From: Spirodela intermedia
Taxonomy: Eukaryota > Streptophyta > Magnoliopsida > Alismatales > Araceae
Direction: 5' to 3'
DNA: 64,000 bases
Assembly: GCA_902729315.2 (NCBI GenBank)
Contig: LR746264.1
Coordinates: 9,641,878 to 9,705,877, forward strand
Position 1 is the first letter of the stretch. Each line of letters begins with the position of its first letter. Under the pieces are notes generated by a model. It saw nothing but the letters and a program-made list of their open reading frames with translations, did no database searches and was not told where the DNA came from. The position numbers were made by a program, and so were the translations under genes. Shown here piece by piece: positions 1 to 12,500 of this stretch.

Positions 1-2042
1 GAGAAGTCTCTACGGCGACTGCGGGTCTCTCTTTCTCTCTCTCTCGTGTCATTTGGTTGAACGTATCTGGGCAGGATCTGGACCAGATGCATCGGATAAT
101 CTGAGCACGCGCCTAACAAAAATAATGCTCGGGCCTATAACATAATCGAAAATAGGCATTTTAACAATATGTCTAGAAAATTTGTATGATTAACTCAATG
201 TTATAGAAATTGTGGATAATTGGTTTCCGAGCAGACCCGGCGACCTGGGTGGTCAACGGTCTGAATACCACCTGGCCTACGTCTCTATCCGTCCCCTCAC
301 GTAAGGACCTGACGTGAAGCAAAAGTCAAACTACTACACGAAGAAGCCCAAAATCGTCACAGAAATAATGTGGTGGATCAGTGAGATGCACATTAATCAC
401 GTATAGGACGAATAACTTAGGACAAGTATAATCTCAGCTGAACACATGTAAGTCCTCTTACATAGATCCTACGAGGGCAGGAGCTTTGACTTTATTTTTA
501 GATCCTGCAAGGTTGACAAATGCCGTGGGAGTTTGTGATGGGGAATTTTGCAATATTCCACTTGATTTTTTTGATTTTTTTATTTTAAAAAAACATATTG
601 GAACACATTTAAGTGTTGACTCTTTAGGATTAGGTGCTAAAACGTTAAACTATAAAACTAGAGTCAACTATCAACACTTTTTTCCTTTTCTAGCAGTCTC
701 ACTCAACCTGCTATATGTGACTTTTTTGTTACTCAAGGGTCAACCCTATCCCAAAACGTGGGATAGTATTCAAAACTTATGGCTTTTCATTCAAGCGTTG
801 ACTCGTATTAATTGGGTGTCAACCAATCTATGCTTACACCAGGGAATACTCGTTCTAAAGTGTTCACCATTAAGACCATCAGTTTCTTTACCTCCGAGAT
901 GCATCGACTTCACTAACAAAATGGTGATTATCGTTGACTTGTAAAGGTCCCAGGCACCTTTATTATCAATGAAGCAACACTTTACGAAGCTCTCATGGCT
1001 TACTTAATTTGGCTATACGTTGACTACAGGACACTTAATTATCACATCAGATTGTCCCAAATAATTCAGGTAGGTGCGACGTTCTGGCATGATTTCCAAT
1101 CAAGTACTCTCCTCAGTTTATGATTTCAACAATCTCCCTATCTTTTGACTCCATCTCATTTATGGGCAACATTAAAAAAAAAAAAAGCCTAGAACATTGA
1201 TCATATAAACACTAAAATAAGTAAATTCGTGAGCGTTTACTGCAAATGAACATGAACTCGGGGTTTTCTGGTTTAAATTAACTCAAATAAGCAGAATTAT
1301 TCTTTTAAAAATATTTTTATTATTTTAAAAATAATAAAAATAAGCAGAAAAGACTTGCATCCAAACCAGGGAAATGAAATCAAACGATTATTAAAAAAAA
1401 GTCAACAAGGGAACTTTCATAATGATAATTGGGGAATGATTAAGACCGAGAATAAATCCTCAATATCAGCGTCTTCCCCTATAATTGCTGTTATCCAAGG
1501 CAAAACTAATTTCTCTTCTTATAATCTAATAGCTTCTGTACAGGTATACCCAAACGGAGACCAAAAAACCATAGTGACAAAATTTTCAAGGCCCAGCATA
1601 GAAAGTCCACGCCTGCCACATTTGCATGCGAATAATACCCACACGTCTATAGATGACTGTTCTTCACGACGGATGTAAACATCAAATGATGATGATGATG
1701 CGGAAAGAAAGTAAACTATTAACTGGATAACACTCGCCTTCAATAACTGTGGGCTGCAAGTCCCTCGCAAAAGCTTTAAGGCTGTCAAACCTGCAAACAA
1801 CTCTCTCAAAATGGAGTCAACCTCTAGAAAGGAAAGAACACGTAATTAGGAACAGAAACAAAGAATCTTAGCCAATTTTGGTCATCTGAACAAATGTAGA
1901 AGTCATTTCCCTGTACAATAATGATTACACAGCCTGTGTATGAGTCAACACATCCGGCAATCAGTTTGGGTCAACCCCCCCCTTGCCCGACATCTCATCG
2001 TCCGACAAGATTCACCAAGAAAACAGGAGAGAAGTCTCTGAC
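1..2042. other. Spacer left of AFC1, no gene recognised
   Basis: No convincing coding exon is seen. Open frames here (for example around 486-944 and 1355-1678) have no family resemblance and lack a good ATG context. The stretch is AT-rich, starts with a CT-rich run near 25-50 and has short A/T runs near 1175 and 1310-1340. Its notable content is a high density of TTGAC/GTCAA cores, listed separately. The last few hundred bases should include the 3' UTR of the minus-strand AFC1 gene. The CT-rich edge could be the leader of a gene lying to the left, but that is a guess. Confidence 0.5.
486..1024. promoter_or_regulatory. Cluster of W-box cores (TTGAC)
   Basis: TTGAC or its complement GTCAA occurs at 486, 513, 616, 663, 739, 798, 818, 934 and 1020, with further copies near 252, 326, 1399, 1818, 1942 and 1970. 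TTGAC is the core of the W-box bound by WRKY factors. One pair forms a perfect inverted repeat, GTTGACTCT at 615-623 and AGAGTCAAC at 660-668. The density is several-fold above chance for a 5-mer counted on both strands. No adjacent gene in the window clearly uses it: AFC1 ends here rather than starts, so it would serve an unseen gene on the left, or be a decayed repeat. Confidence 0.4.
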
Positions 2043-5000
2043 CTACAACGGATAAACACCTCTTCTGGGATCTCTGGTAAAGAAAGGGTGCCACAGGGCT
2101 TCTCGGGCTTTCAGACGCTCAGAAGGATCATAACGAAGGAGCCCTTGCAACAGATCAATAAGATCCCCCGCAGAATGGTCAACGTGTTGCATGACTAGGT
2201 TCTGCAACAAAAAACGAAACATATCTTAAAGTCAAAGAGATGATAAAAACAAATGACTTGTGATCAACAACACCACTGGAAAATATCATGTTCAAGAACA
2301 AAAATAAATAGAAAACACAATGTCTACCTGGAGACGAGGCAATTTCCAGACTGCTCTCATGCTCTCCCTAGAGCTTGCACCTTCAGGCCAATTTAATCGT
2401 ATGCCGCGTCTGAAGTATTTTTCTGAACCCCGGCTACATAAAAAAAAAAAAAATGGAAAAAGATGAGGAGCCCAATTCTGAAGCCAGTATGATATGCATG
2501 TCCGTGATTCTTACTCTGCCCTATTCACCATATGCTGGGGCATTGGACCCAACACTCTCTCCATCATAGCCAGATGCTCCAAGTTCTCATGGGTTTGGAA
2601 CAGTGCTTCACCCTGAAGGAACAGAGCCAAGGGGGGAAGAAGTAAATTAAGAAAAGCTCCACCACCATATCATCCTTATTTGGACCAGAGAGGACTTTAA
2701 AAGGTAACGCAATGCATTAAATGTCACACAATCAGCACAATATCTTGCACCTGCAACTTGAAATCAACTCAAGATTTTTATTTTTCCTTTTTTTGTTTCA
2801 CGGGTGTCACCTTCATTTGGATCATTCTTTATTACAGACATTCTACATTTTACAGGCAGGATGAACAGAAAGCACCTTGCATTTTTCAGAATCAGGAAAT
2901 CATAATCTGAATCCACACAGAAATCAACTTCAATCTGAAAATTATTTCTCAATAAATTACTACGAAAAAGCATCCACAGAGGGGTTCTTTAAAACAGAAA
3001 CTTGAGTCAGATACCCATGGCCATCAGATATTGAAAGGACAAATGTTCACCAAAAACTTAAAGAGAAACTTCTTACAAAAGCCATGAAAGTGATTAGCAT
3101 TCTTCTCGGTAGAAATACAAAGTTTATTAAGTAATTGAATACGGAGATATAATAGAATGTAAAACTTACCAAGCAAAGCTCAATTAGTATGCATCCCACA
3201 CTCCACAAATCACAAGGATAATTCCATCCAAGTCCTACAAAGAAAGAATAAGCAATTTTCGATTTTAAAAGTTTTAGTACTCGACAAAAAAATTAGCATC
3301 GAATTAATCGACCCAAAGGTAGATGATTTTTGGGACACTAACAAAGTGCATTAGTTCTTACTTGATAAGAGTTGAAAGCTAATTACCAAGAATAACCTCT
3401 GGAGCGCGGTAATGGCGGGTCGACACCACATAGCTATGATCTTGGTGTCCAAATGTTGTGCTGCCAAAGTCAATGAGCTTGATAGCATTTGATTTTGGTA
3501 AATTCTTGAAGAAAGCACAGTCCTTGGTTGTCCTCATCCAAAGCTTTACAAAAATTTCCATAGCAAGAGTGTAAAACAGATCAAATGTCTCATTAGCAAT
3601 GCCGTTTATAGCCAATGCATCACCCAGGAGTAATCAAAATATTTGAAATATTTACCAATACAATCTATCAGCATAAATGCAAAAAAAATAAATATTGAAA
3701 GAGAAATACCTTAAAATCAGGCACCTTAACATACTCTGAGGAAACAAGAAGAATATTCTCCGGCTTCAGATCAGTATGAATGAGCCTCAAGTCGTGCATG
3801 ACTGCAGGAAGATATTGTAAAGAAATGGAAAAATGATACAAATCAGTTTCCACAAAGAAAAAAGTAACAAAAATAAAATAATATCCACATAGCTAAGAAT
3901 AAATTGAAAGAGAGGATAAAAAATGAAAGTAGCTGTTCCTAACAGAAAAATTTTGACAAAAAAATTTAATGCTCGATTGAGTAAAACAAATAAAGGAGTG
4001 AGCAAGTATTGTTCACACACATGCTACAGACTCCAAAAGTTGTCTGCCAAATTCGCGGACCATGTCAATGGGAAATGAACGGAAGCTGTTTTTGCGCAGA
4101 AAATCGTATAAACTTGGTCCCAGCTTCTCAAAGACCTGATAACCATTTAAATCCATCGGCAAGTTTTTCTGGCTCAATGACTGAGCAATGAGATAAATCA
4201 TTGCCATCATAAACTAATCAAATCACAGCATCAACAAAATACTTACAATACAAATATGATTACGATAGTCAAACCAATTGCGTATTTGCACACAACTGCA
4301 AGGAATGAAACAGCTTATGGAAATTCATCTAATAGTTATAGAAAAATAAAGTGAGAAAACATGGAGAATAATAACCTACCGAGTGCCACAAACATCGTGC
4401 TTTGCTAGCTTTTGAAGAACATCGATTTCAATCATAGCAGCTTCACGGTACTTGTGAATTGAACGCACAATCTTGATTGCAACAAGTTCTTTATTTTCAT
4501 GGTCCCAACATTCCAAGACTTGCCCAAATGTTCCTGTAGAAAGCCGATTGAATGAAAAAAATGAAGACCAAAGCCAGGTAACGAGTTAAAACGAGTGACG
4601 AACACAAAGAAGTTTTCATAGGCCGAATAGTTGTGATAGTTGTGCACGAAAGAAAGCAGAGAAACAGAAGCAAGCGAGGGACAGAGGGGAAGAAAAAAGG
4701 AACTAACCTTCACCCATTTTGCTTAGGATCCTATCTGAGAAATGAAAAAAAGCGCACAAGAATCAGATAAATATATGAAAAATGAAAAAATAAATGAGTA
4801 AAGCATCCATAGACATCAAGGAAAAAAGATGAGGAGACAGGATCACTTACACCGGGAAGTTAGATTCTCCCCAATAGCATAAATGTAGTGCCCATTCTTA
4901 TCATCGTCTCTCCATGGAGGGGACACATTACGGGGTGCTCCATAATCGTACGATGAAGCAATAACGTGATTCGAACTGGTGCTGTTCACAACTTCTTGAC

Positions 5001-5632
5001 CACAATATAACACCTGGAGGACACGAACAACATCAATATTTAGTAAAGGAACATTTTTCTACAGATCTTCAAAAGATCAAGACCTCAAAATAGCAGAAAA
5101 CAATGATCGTAACTTATGATTTCACAATTATGGAGTTCTAGTTTTGCATATATCCACAGCGACAAGACTTTAACGAAAGATGGTCAAGTGAGAACATTCC
5201 ATAGCATGTCGTTAAACAAAAAAAGCAGAGAGCTGTATATAAAGTGATAGATATCACGTATCAAACAAAACTTCTAGAGTGACCTAGATCAGAGGCTGCC
5301 TGCGATTTCTAGATCATAAAAAAACACATAATTCACGGAAAATTTCAGTGCCATGATGAATTACCGATGACCACTGGGTAGATCTAACTCAGAAAAAAAG
5401 GATCGATGAAGAATTATGCAAAAAGCCCCATAAGAAAAAAACCAAAACCCAGGAAATAAAGAGGACAGATCCAAAAAATATTTCCTGGGAAAATGACAAA
5501 CAAAAGAGGAACGGATCAAACCTTGGACGGGGGCATTAGAGGGGGAATGTCCCATGCAGCCCTCGCCCTCTTCCTGGGACGCTTATCCACCACGCTGGTG
5601 TGCGGATACTCCGCCATCCACTGAGATTCCAT
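2043..5632 (-). CDS. AFC1: LAMMER-type dual-specificity protein kinase, AFC1-like
   Basis: CLK/LAMMER kinase that phosphorylates SR splicing factors in the nucleus. Twelve exons on the minus strand: 5522-5632, 4851-5013, 4708-4734, 4380-4533, 4247-4295, 4021-4135, 3710-3801, 3387-3543, 3170-3234, 2515-2612, 2328-2433, 2043-2201. They join in frame to 431 aa, close to plant AFC proteins (about 430-470). Seen: a basic N-terminal [10 protein letters not shown], the glycine loop MGEGTFGQV, ATP-binding K121, HTDLKPEN with catalytic D217, DFG at 262-264, [11 protein letters not shown], and the signature EHLAMMER at 323-330. The C-terminus holds [20 protein letters not shown]. The [11 protein letters not shown] and ILSKMGEG wording fits AFC1 better than AFC2. 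The second exon must end GGT, not GG, before the intron, or the frame stops in the 27-base exon 3. The exon 8 acceptor is the least certain border. Confidence 0.93.
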
Positions 5633-6594
5633 AGAATCACCTTCGTTCCGTCCCCCTGACTTCTTGACCAACGGAACTGGAGCCCAAAGATCTATATTCG
5701 TAAACTAAAGGATACTCCGTGATCGACGACTCAGGTAGAACAGGATCCACTACCCGATGTCGCTCACTACCATCCCCCGTCTCCGACGCATAGCTGATCA
5801 AATTCCATTTCGATCGGTCGGCCGATTGCCGATTCAGGGCCGGTGGGAAAGCGTCTGGGTGCGTTTCTAACCCTAGGTTGGAGGCGAGACCTTAGATCTC
5901 GCTTAACACGATCGCGAATTTGATCGGACGGCTGAAAAACAGACAACTGTCGATTTCTCGGAATCCATCAACAGCAGACTTGGGGTCGAACTTTTAGCGA
6001 GAAGGCGACACTTGTTAATGGGCCTAGTAGCCCCGGCCCGGCCATTTCCTCCTCGGATTTATTGAGCCGTTTAATACCATTTGGGCTTCCTTTCTTATTA
6101 GCCCAAATCTCTCTCTCTCTAGCGTTTTGCTGACGATAAGATATTCTAAAATGATCGGACATCTCGTAGGCAACTTACAGCTGGAAAACGGACAAATCTC
6201 GACGTGGACCGTATCCAAGCGTTGAGGGATCAAAGCCAAAGGCAAAGTCAGAACGAGAGAGAGAGAGAGAGTATTCGGAAAGTAAAGCCCAAAAAGTATT
6301 TCACGGCCCGTTTATTCCTCGGAGTTTTTTACCATTTTATCCTATCAACGGTCTTGTTTACGTCGCCCATCGAAAAGGGGGCCGACGTCAAATAGTTTTC
6401 GACAGCTGCCTCAGATACTGACAACGAAGCAGGAGAGGCGTCATCACAATCTGCGACCGTGGCGATGCATCAGCGTTCGCCGAGATTTTTCTGCAAATAT
6501 TTTTTTGTTGGATCGATCCTTCATCGGCTGCGGATTTAGCGGGGATAATTTCCCGAGGAATCGAGAAGTCAGGAGGTCAATCGCGTCCTGCGCG
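5633..6594. promoter_or_regulatory. Shared 962-bp region between divergent AFC1 and HEXO1
   Basis: The two start codons face away from each other, so this stretch must hold both promoters and both leaders. It contains a CT run near 6107-6119, a GA run near 6255-6273, and one upstream ORF in the HEXO1 leader (6465-6539). No TATA box could be assigned with confidence. Open frames here are short and show no family resemblance. Confidence 0.6.
6465..6539 (+). CDS. Possible upstream ORF (24 codons) in the HEXO1 leader
   Basis: ATG at 6465 opens a 24-codon frame that stops with TAG at 6537-6539, 55 bases before the chosen HEXO1 start. If the transcript begins upstream of 6465, ribosomes meet this ATG first, which could lower HEXO1 translation. 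The transcription start is not known. The peptide resembles nothing I recognise. Confidence 0.25.
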   Translation: MHQRSPRFFCKYFFVGSILHRLRI

Positions 6595-9500
6595 ATGCCG
6601 TCCGAATCCGGCCACTACCTTCGGCGTCTGTTCGTCCTGCTGGCCCTCCTTCCGGGATTCTCCCCAGGTCTGGTTGATGGCAGGCGAGCCCCGGAGACTG
6701 ACCCCTCCCTTCGGCTCGATGAGTCTCTCGTTTATCTGTGGCCGCTGCCCACGGAGTATCGGTACGGCAACAGGACCTTGACCGTGGACCCGAACTTGAT
6801 GTTCCACCTCCAGGGAGCCGGCGAGAATTCCTCCATATTGGGAGAGGCTCTTGAGAGGTATCGGAATATTATATTCAGACATCGGACGAGGTTATCAGGG
6901 AGGTCATCTTTTGATCTCGGCAAGTTGACGATCATTGTCGCTTCCGACGACGAGACGGTGAACTACCAATTCTTGCCCGTCTTTCCATTTTTGGTCTTGC
7001 TTCTGGTCACCAAACCATTCCCTTACTGTCGGATATTGGCGACTTAATTGACAGCTTCAACTTGGCGTGGACGAGAGTTACGATCTGTTCGTTGCTCCAC
7101 GTAACGATCACTCCATCGTAACAGAAGCGATCATTGGGGTACGTAGCAATTCTTTAACCCTGTTCCGATTCTTAGTGATTGGTATGCAGAGTTCAATAAA
7201 ATCGTGTAATAAAATAATGCCTCTATGCTACAACGTGAATGGAGCTTCCATGGATGGAGAGGTAATTTGGAAAAGAGAACCTCTTGCCATTTGTAGTGTT
7301 GAGGACCTGTAATGCACTGTAACGTGCAACACTGCCTTTTCAGGTTCTTCCCCCCCCCCTTTAGAATGTCGAGAATAAACTCCATATACTGGCTCATATG
7401 CGGTGAATCGACTCTCCCTAGGCACGACGAACTAGTATCTCGGCAGCTGAATTATCAAGATGGCGACACGATGAATATTTTGCGATAGGATAGATAGGAA
7501 TACGTTGGAACTTAGTCAGCTGTCAGTCATGCTCAAAAAATTTATTCTCTTCTAGTCAAAGAAAATTGTGAATATTAGTATGGACATATTTGTGCGGTCA
7601 ACAAATAAATTTAGATAAGTTTGAGCTCGAACATGTCAGGACATTCCAAGACTGGGTTAAATAAGATAAAAGTGCCATCTCACAGAAAGGAAGAACGACT
7701 AAATTGTCCCCTTCATACTTATGCCAGCACTATAGACACTATGGAAACATGGAGAACTAATTGGTGATAGTGAAGAAAACTTCTCTCTTTGCATTAAGTG
7801 AACGGCAAGGTATTTCACCTGAAAAATGCTTCATTTGCCTAAATCTTTAGCCACCAGGGCTGTTCAGTGGAGTGAGCATTCACTTTTATATGCTTTAGGA
7901 TGAGGAAATGGGCTTTAGGCTTTCAAGAACGAGCAGTTGCTATGTTTCTTGATCTCTAGGGGGCTGGAATTCAAATGAAGTCAATACCATCTGGGGGGCA
8001 GATCGCAAAATTTCATGTAGAATGTTTTCTCTGTGTTTAATTACCACATGGTTTTACATTCATCTCATTTAATACTTAATTCTAATCTGGTGCCTTTTCA
8101 ATTAAAAAAACTAAATTGAAATCATATTACGATCAAGAATGTTGGAAGGCTCTTCCTTTGAATTGAACGAAAAGAGGAGTGAATGTGACATAAACCCTAG
8201 CACTAGAAAAGGAAGACAAATACTCAAGCTAGTCGGGTATTTGAATATAACGAATCTTGTTATTAAAAAATCTACGGTACAGCCACATCCCTCTTCGTGG
8301 CTTTCTGCTTGGTTTGTGAAATAAAACAATTGACTTAAAAAACTCTGAACAAGTAAGTCATGCTATTTCCCCATGTGTTTAGTTTACGAGGTTCGACTAT
8401 TGGCAAATAAATGAAGCGATCTTTATCTGCAACGATGATCATTAATAATGATAAATGAGCACTTTTTCAGACTTAAAGGTCTACCATAGTGTATGATTTA
8501 TTGTTCTGTTATTTCTTATATCATTAAATTAAGCGAGCTCTCAATGAAATGCTGCTTAGAGTTCATGCATAGCCATATCAAAAAATTGAACTCTTTTTAT
8601 TCCTTACACTTTATTATGTTGTGTCTTAAGAAGTTGGATTGCTATTTTCATTTTGGCATCATCAGTATTCTCTCAAGTTGTCAGGGGACTCTTAAAATGT
8701 GAAGAGTCATTACTTCCAACAGTCCTCTCCAACGCTCCACTAGGCTTATGTTTATATCACTTGCTATACCATGTAAAAAGTTTCATTTCTTTCTCTCATC
8801 ATCTGAACGTTTTTTAATCTCATCGCGTAATCCTTTAGAACCCTTTTCTATGTTATTGATAGTTTTTTTTCCTTGTCAGGCGGATACTATTTATGGGATA
8901 ATCCGTGGGCTTGAGGTATTTATATCGAGTTCTCATTAAACTGTTTATTTGATCATGTTCGAACTTTAAAAAAGATGTTCACAATATGGTCATCAATTAT
9001 ACAAAATAAAGTTAAAATAAAAAGAGGATACTTGGTTCAAGAACCTAAGCTTTATTGCTCATCTATTGGGTCATTTCAGCTCAGATTTACTTTATTTGTA
9101 AACTGCTCAATGCAATTCTTTACTCACTTTCTTCCTTTGATGGATTTGGACTTATGGCCATGATATTTTATGGTCGGGAAATTTTTGGTTAAATCACACA
9201 ATCCTAAAAGACAGAATGTCTTGCTTTCTGTTCTAGACAGTTTATTTCTTAATAATAGTTATAATTACTAAGTGTATTACCTTGGAACTCTGCAAAAGAC
9301 TATTACTATTGGTGCATGGTTTTTTAATCTTTGTTAATGTCTTTGTCAGACCTTCAGCCAACTATGCACTTTTAACTACAAAACCAAAGAAGTTGAAGTG
9401 CACAATGCACCGTGGTATATTAGTGATCGGCCAAGGTTTCCATTTCGTGGGCTGCTTATTGGTATGTAAATATTTGTGTTGGAGTGTTGAACCACATCAT

Positions 9501-12500
9501 TTGCCTCATGTAAACCTTCAATGTTGATACATCAATATCCAACCTTATGATGTATGTTTTGCAGATACATCACGACACTACCTACCAGTAAATGTGATTA
9601 AGCAAGTTATTGATTCCATGTCATACGCCAAGCTTGTGAGAATGCATCCTTTATCTTTTTAAAGTTTTCATCAAAAAATTCTTCTCTGATTTCTTTCTAT
9701 TATTCACGTGTTCTGCATATATCATTGGGAATCACATTCAGTAGAATGTTCTTCATTGGCATATTGTCGATGAACAATCATTTCCTCTAGAGGTCCCTTC
9801 ATATCCAGATCTATGGAATGGCTCCTATACAAAGTGGGAGAGATTCACAGTTGAGGATGCTTATGAACTTGTTGAGTAAGATATTTTCCTGTGAACCTTA
9901 TATTTTACAGTACTTACCTGATTGAGTCTATTTGTTAAGAGATGCTCTTCACACTCATGCTTGATTTGCAACTAGTAAAGTTCTAAAGAAAGAATACCGC
10001 TAAAATCATCCCGAAGTAATAATTTTAATTTCGGAACATCTTTATGCTCTTTATAAATTTTTCAAACTCAGAAAGTGTTGATCTTATGCTAATAATTGCA
10101 AAGATTGCTAAAGTATAAGGGTGTATATCATGCATATTTATAGAATTAATTGTGCTAAAAATGTTGTCCTAGAAATGTTGGCAATTATACCTTGGTTCCT
10201 TAGCTTCAGGTTTCTGTGAAAGATAACACTAGAAGTTTTTTTATAGAACCTCTCTTTTCTCAGGTATTCCAAAGATTGTGATTGAGGTTATTCTTTCTGA
10301 AAGACATATTAGCATCCAAAGTAGCACACTAGTGTTTAGGCGAGGAAAGTACACAACAGTCTGTCCACTCAAATAAATAAATTATGTTTCTTGGGCAACA
10401 CATCGTCAAATTGAAACACTAATACACTGGGGAAAATAAAAGACTTGCCATACTTTGAACACGAAACTCAATCTATCCCTTCAAGATTGTCATGGACAAC
10501 AACACCAGAAGAAATCAACTTTTTCATTTAGATGTCATTACATTTGAAGACTATGTTGCGTTTGATTTATTTTTTTTGTTGTGCATTTTATTTCTTGTTA
10601 ATCATAGTAGTCACGGAAATTAATGTAAACCTTATTTTGTGAGTTTCTTTTTTAAAACCTTTTATCTATTTTGTATCTACTGTGTATCAAATGACTATGT
10701 TGTTCGCTACTTTTTTGTATCAACTAACTTGTTTTTTTTGTTTCTTTCTTTTTTAATGTTTACCAATCATCTCCTACAGTTACGCAAAAAAAAGAGGTCA
10801 GTCCACACTGTGCAATAAGAGGCTCTTATTTTATTTTATGTAAATAACCTTTTGTGTGGTTTGAATTCCACTTTGTAATATTAGATTGTTCTTGCAAAAC
10901 TTTGAGGGGACACATGAATTTAGACATTTGGTGGAATGGTTAGATTATTTCCTAGCACTATCAAATTTGCTATTGTAAAAGGTCAATAACATTTTCTCAT
11001 ATTTCATCCAATGTAGCGAATTGACATTTAAATATTTACTTTATTGTTTATTTTTATTGTAGGCATCAATATAATGCCAGAGATTGATGTTCCTGGCCAT
11101 GCAGAGTCATGGTATGTCTACTTTTTTTTTAAAATGTGATTTTTTTGCCCCTCTGAATCTGATGTAAATTAATTTTGTCCTTGTACTGATGTTTATAATG
11201 TTGTCATACATGTTTACTTTAAAGTATATATCTTGATGTTGATAAAGCTGATACAAAGGTAATTTTTTTTATCTCACGTCATTATAAAATGAAACTTGGA
11301 ATATATATAATGATGATATCACTTTGCGCAAGCAATTGAAAAAGTCTCATAAAGTTTCAAAAGTTTTAGCCATTCGCATATTTGAAAAAAAGAGAGTCAA
11401 CCAGCTCACCTTGGATGAAGAAACGTAGGAAAAAATAAAATTAGAAGAGATTAGTTTTATAAACAGGAAAATGATCAAACATATTAGTTAGTACACGTTA
11501 GTTGTTGGCCATTTGCAATTGTAGCTTCTTTTTCAACCATTTTAATCTCTGAATCGAAGCATGTATAAAAGAAAAAAATGAATATCTATTCCATAGCCCA
11601 CTTAGATACCATGACTTTTAAGAAGATTCGTGAAACAAAATGATGTTACACCATACTCTTTCAATCATTGATGTTACACCCTGAAAACTTTGATCTTCTA
11701 ATTATAAGATATTTTTTGTGAAGGTTCATAGTGGTAAATGAGTACTATAGAACCGAGTGTCAGGCACACGAGCTTTTTCTAGAGATATGAACTTAAAAAA
11801 TGAAGGATTGGTATTAAATTTCTAGAAGTTCACTTTCTGCAGTTATGAATTTAGTAAATAGGTGAGCTGATAATTTGTTTACCATAGAAATTGGTAGTAC
11901 CTAAAGAAGAGTGGGTGGAGCTGGTAAATATTTTGAACCACTAACAAATTTGGTGTACTTTCCTTGGAAAGAATTAATTTACTATGTTTATCTAGTATTA
12001 AACCAAACTCGTGTAACTCATGCGAAAATAAGCTAATCCACCCCGTCTTCGTTGATCTTGTAGAACGCCTGAGGCCAACAATAATATTACTTTTCATCCA
12101 GCTCTTTCATATCAATGTCTTCCGAAAAAATTATCTAGGCAATGATATTCATCCTTCCGTTTTTATCATAATATAAGTAGTCAGAATAACTTACATGCCA
12201 TGTCTCAACTGGCCATAATGTTTTCCTTGGAAAATTGAGATCGTTTGTTTCATGACTGAAGTAGGGATCTCAAAACGGGTTCTAACTGGATCATGTCCTC
12301 TTGCAATACATCTGGAATAAGATATGGTTATCCGTTAGTCATGACATCCGAAGTAGATTCAACTCAGTAGAAACAAATGGTGATGTGAACCTAGTTCATG
12401 TGAATATGATTACCAAGTAAATACGAGAGAATTCTTAAGTCTAAAGACATGATATTTTGAAAAAAAAATATAGTTTAAATATCAGGCCAAGATAAACACA

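Noticed and set aside
486-944. 152-codon frame on the plus strand
   Set aside because: It begins at TTG rather than ATG, has low-complexity F/L-rich content and no family match; it lies in the W-box cluster.
6505-6594. Upstream in-frame start for HEXO1
   Set aside because: It uses TTG and would put 30 residues before the signal peptide.
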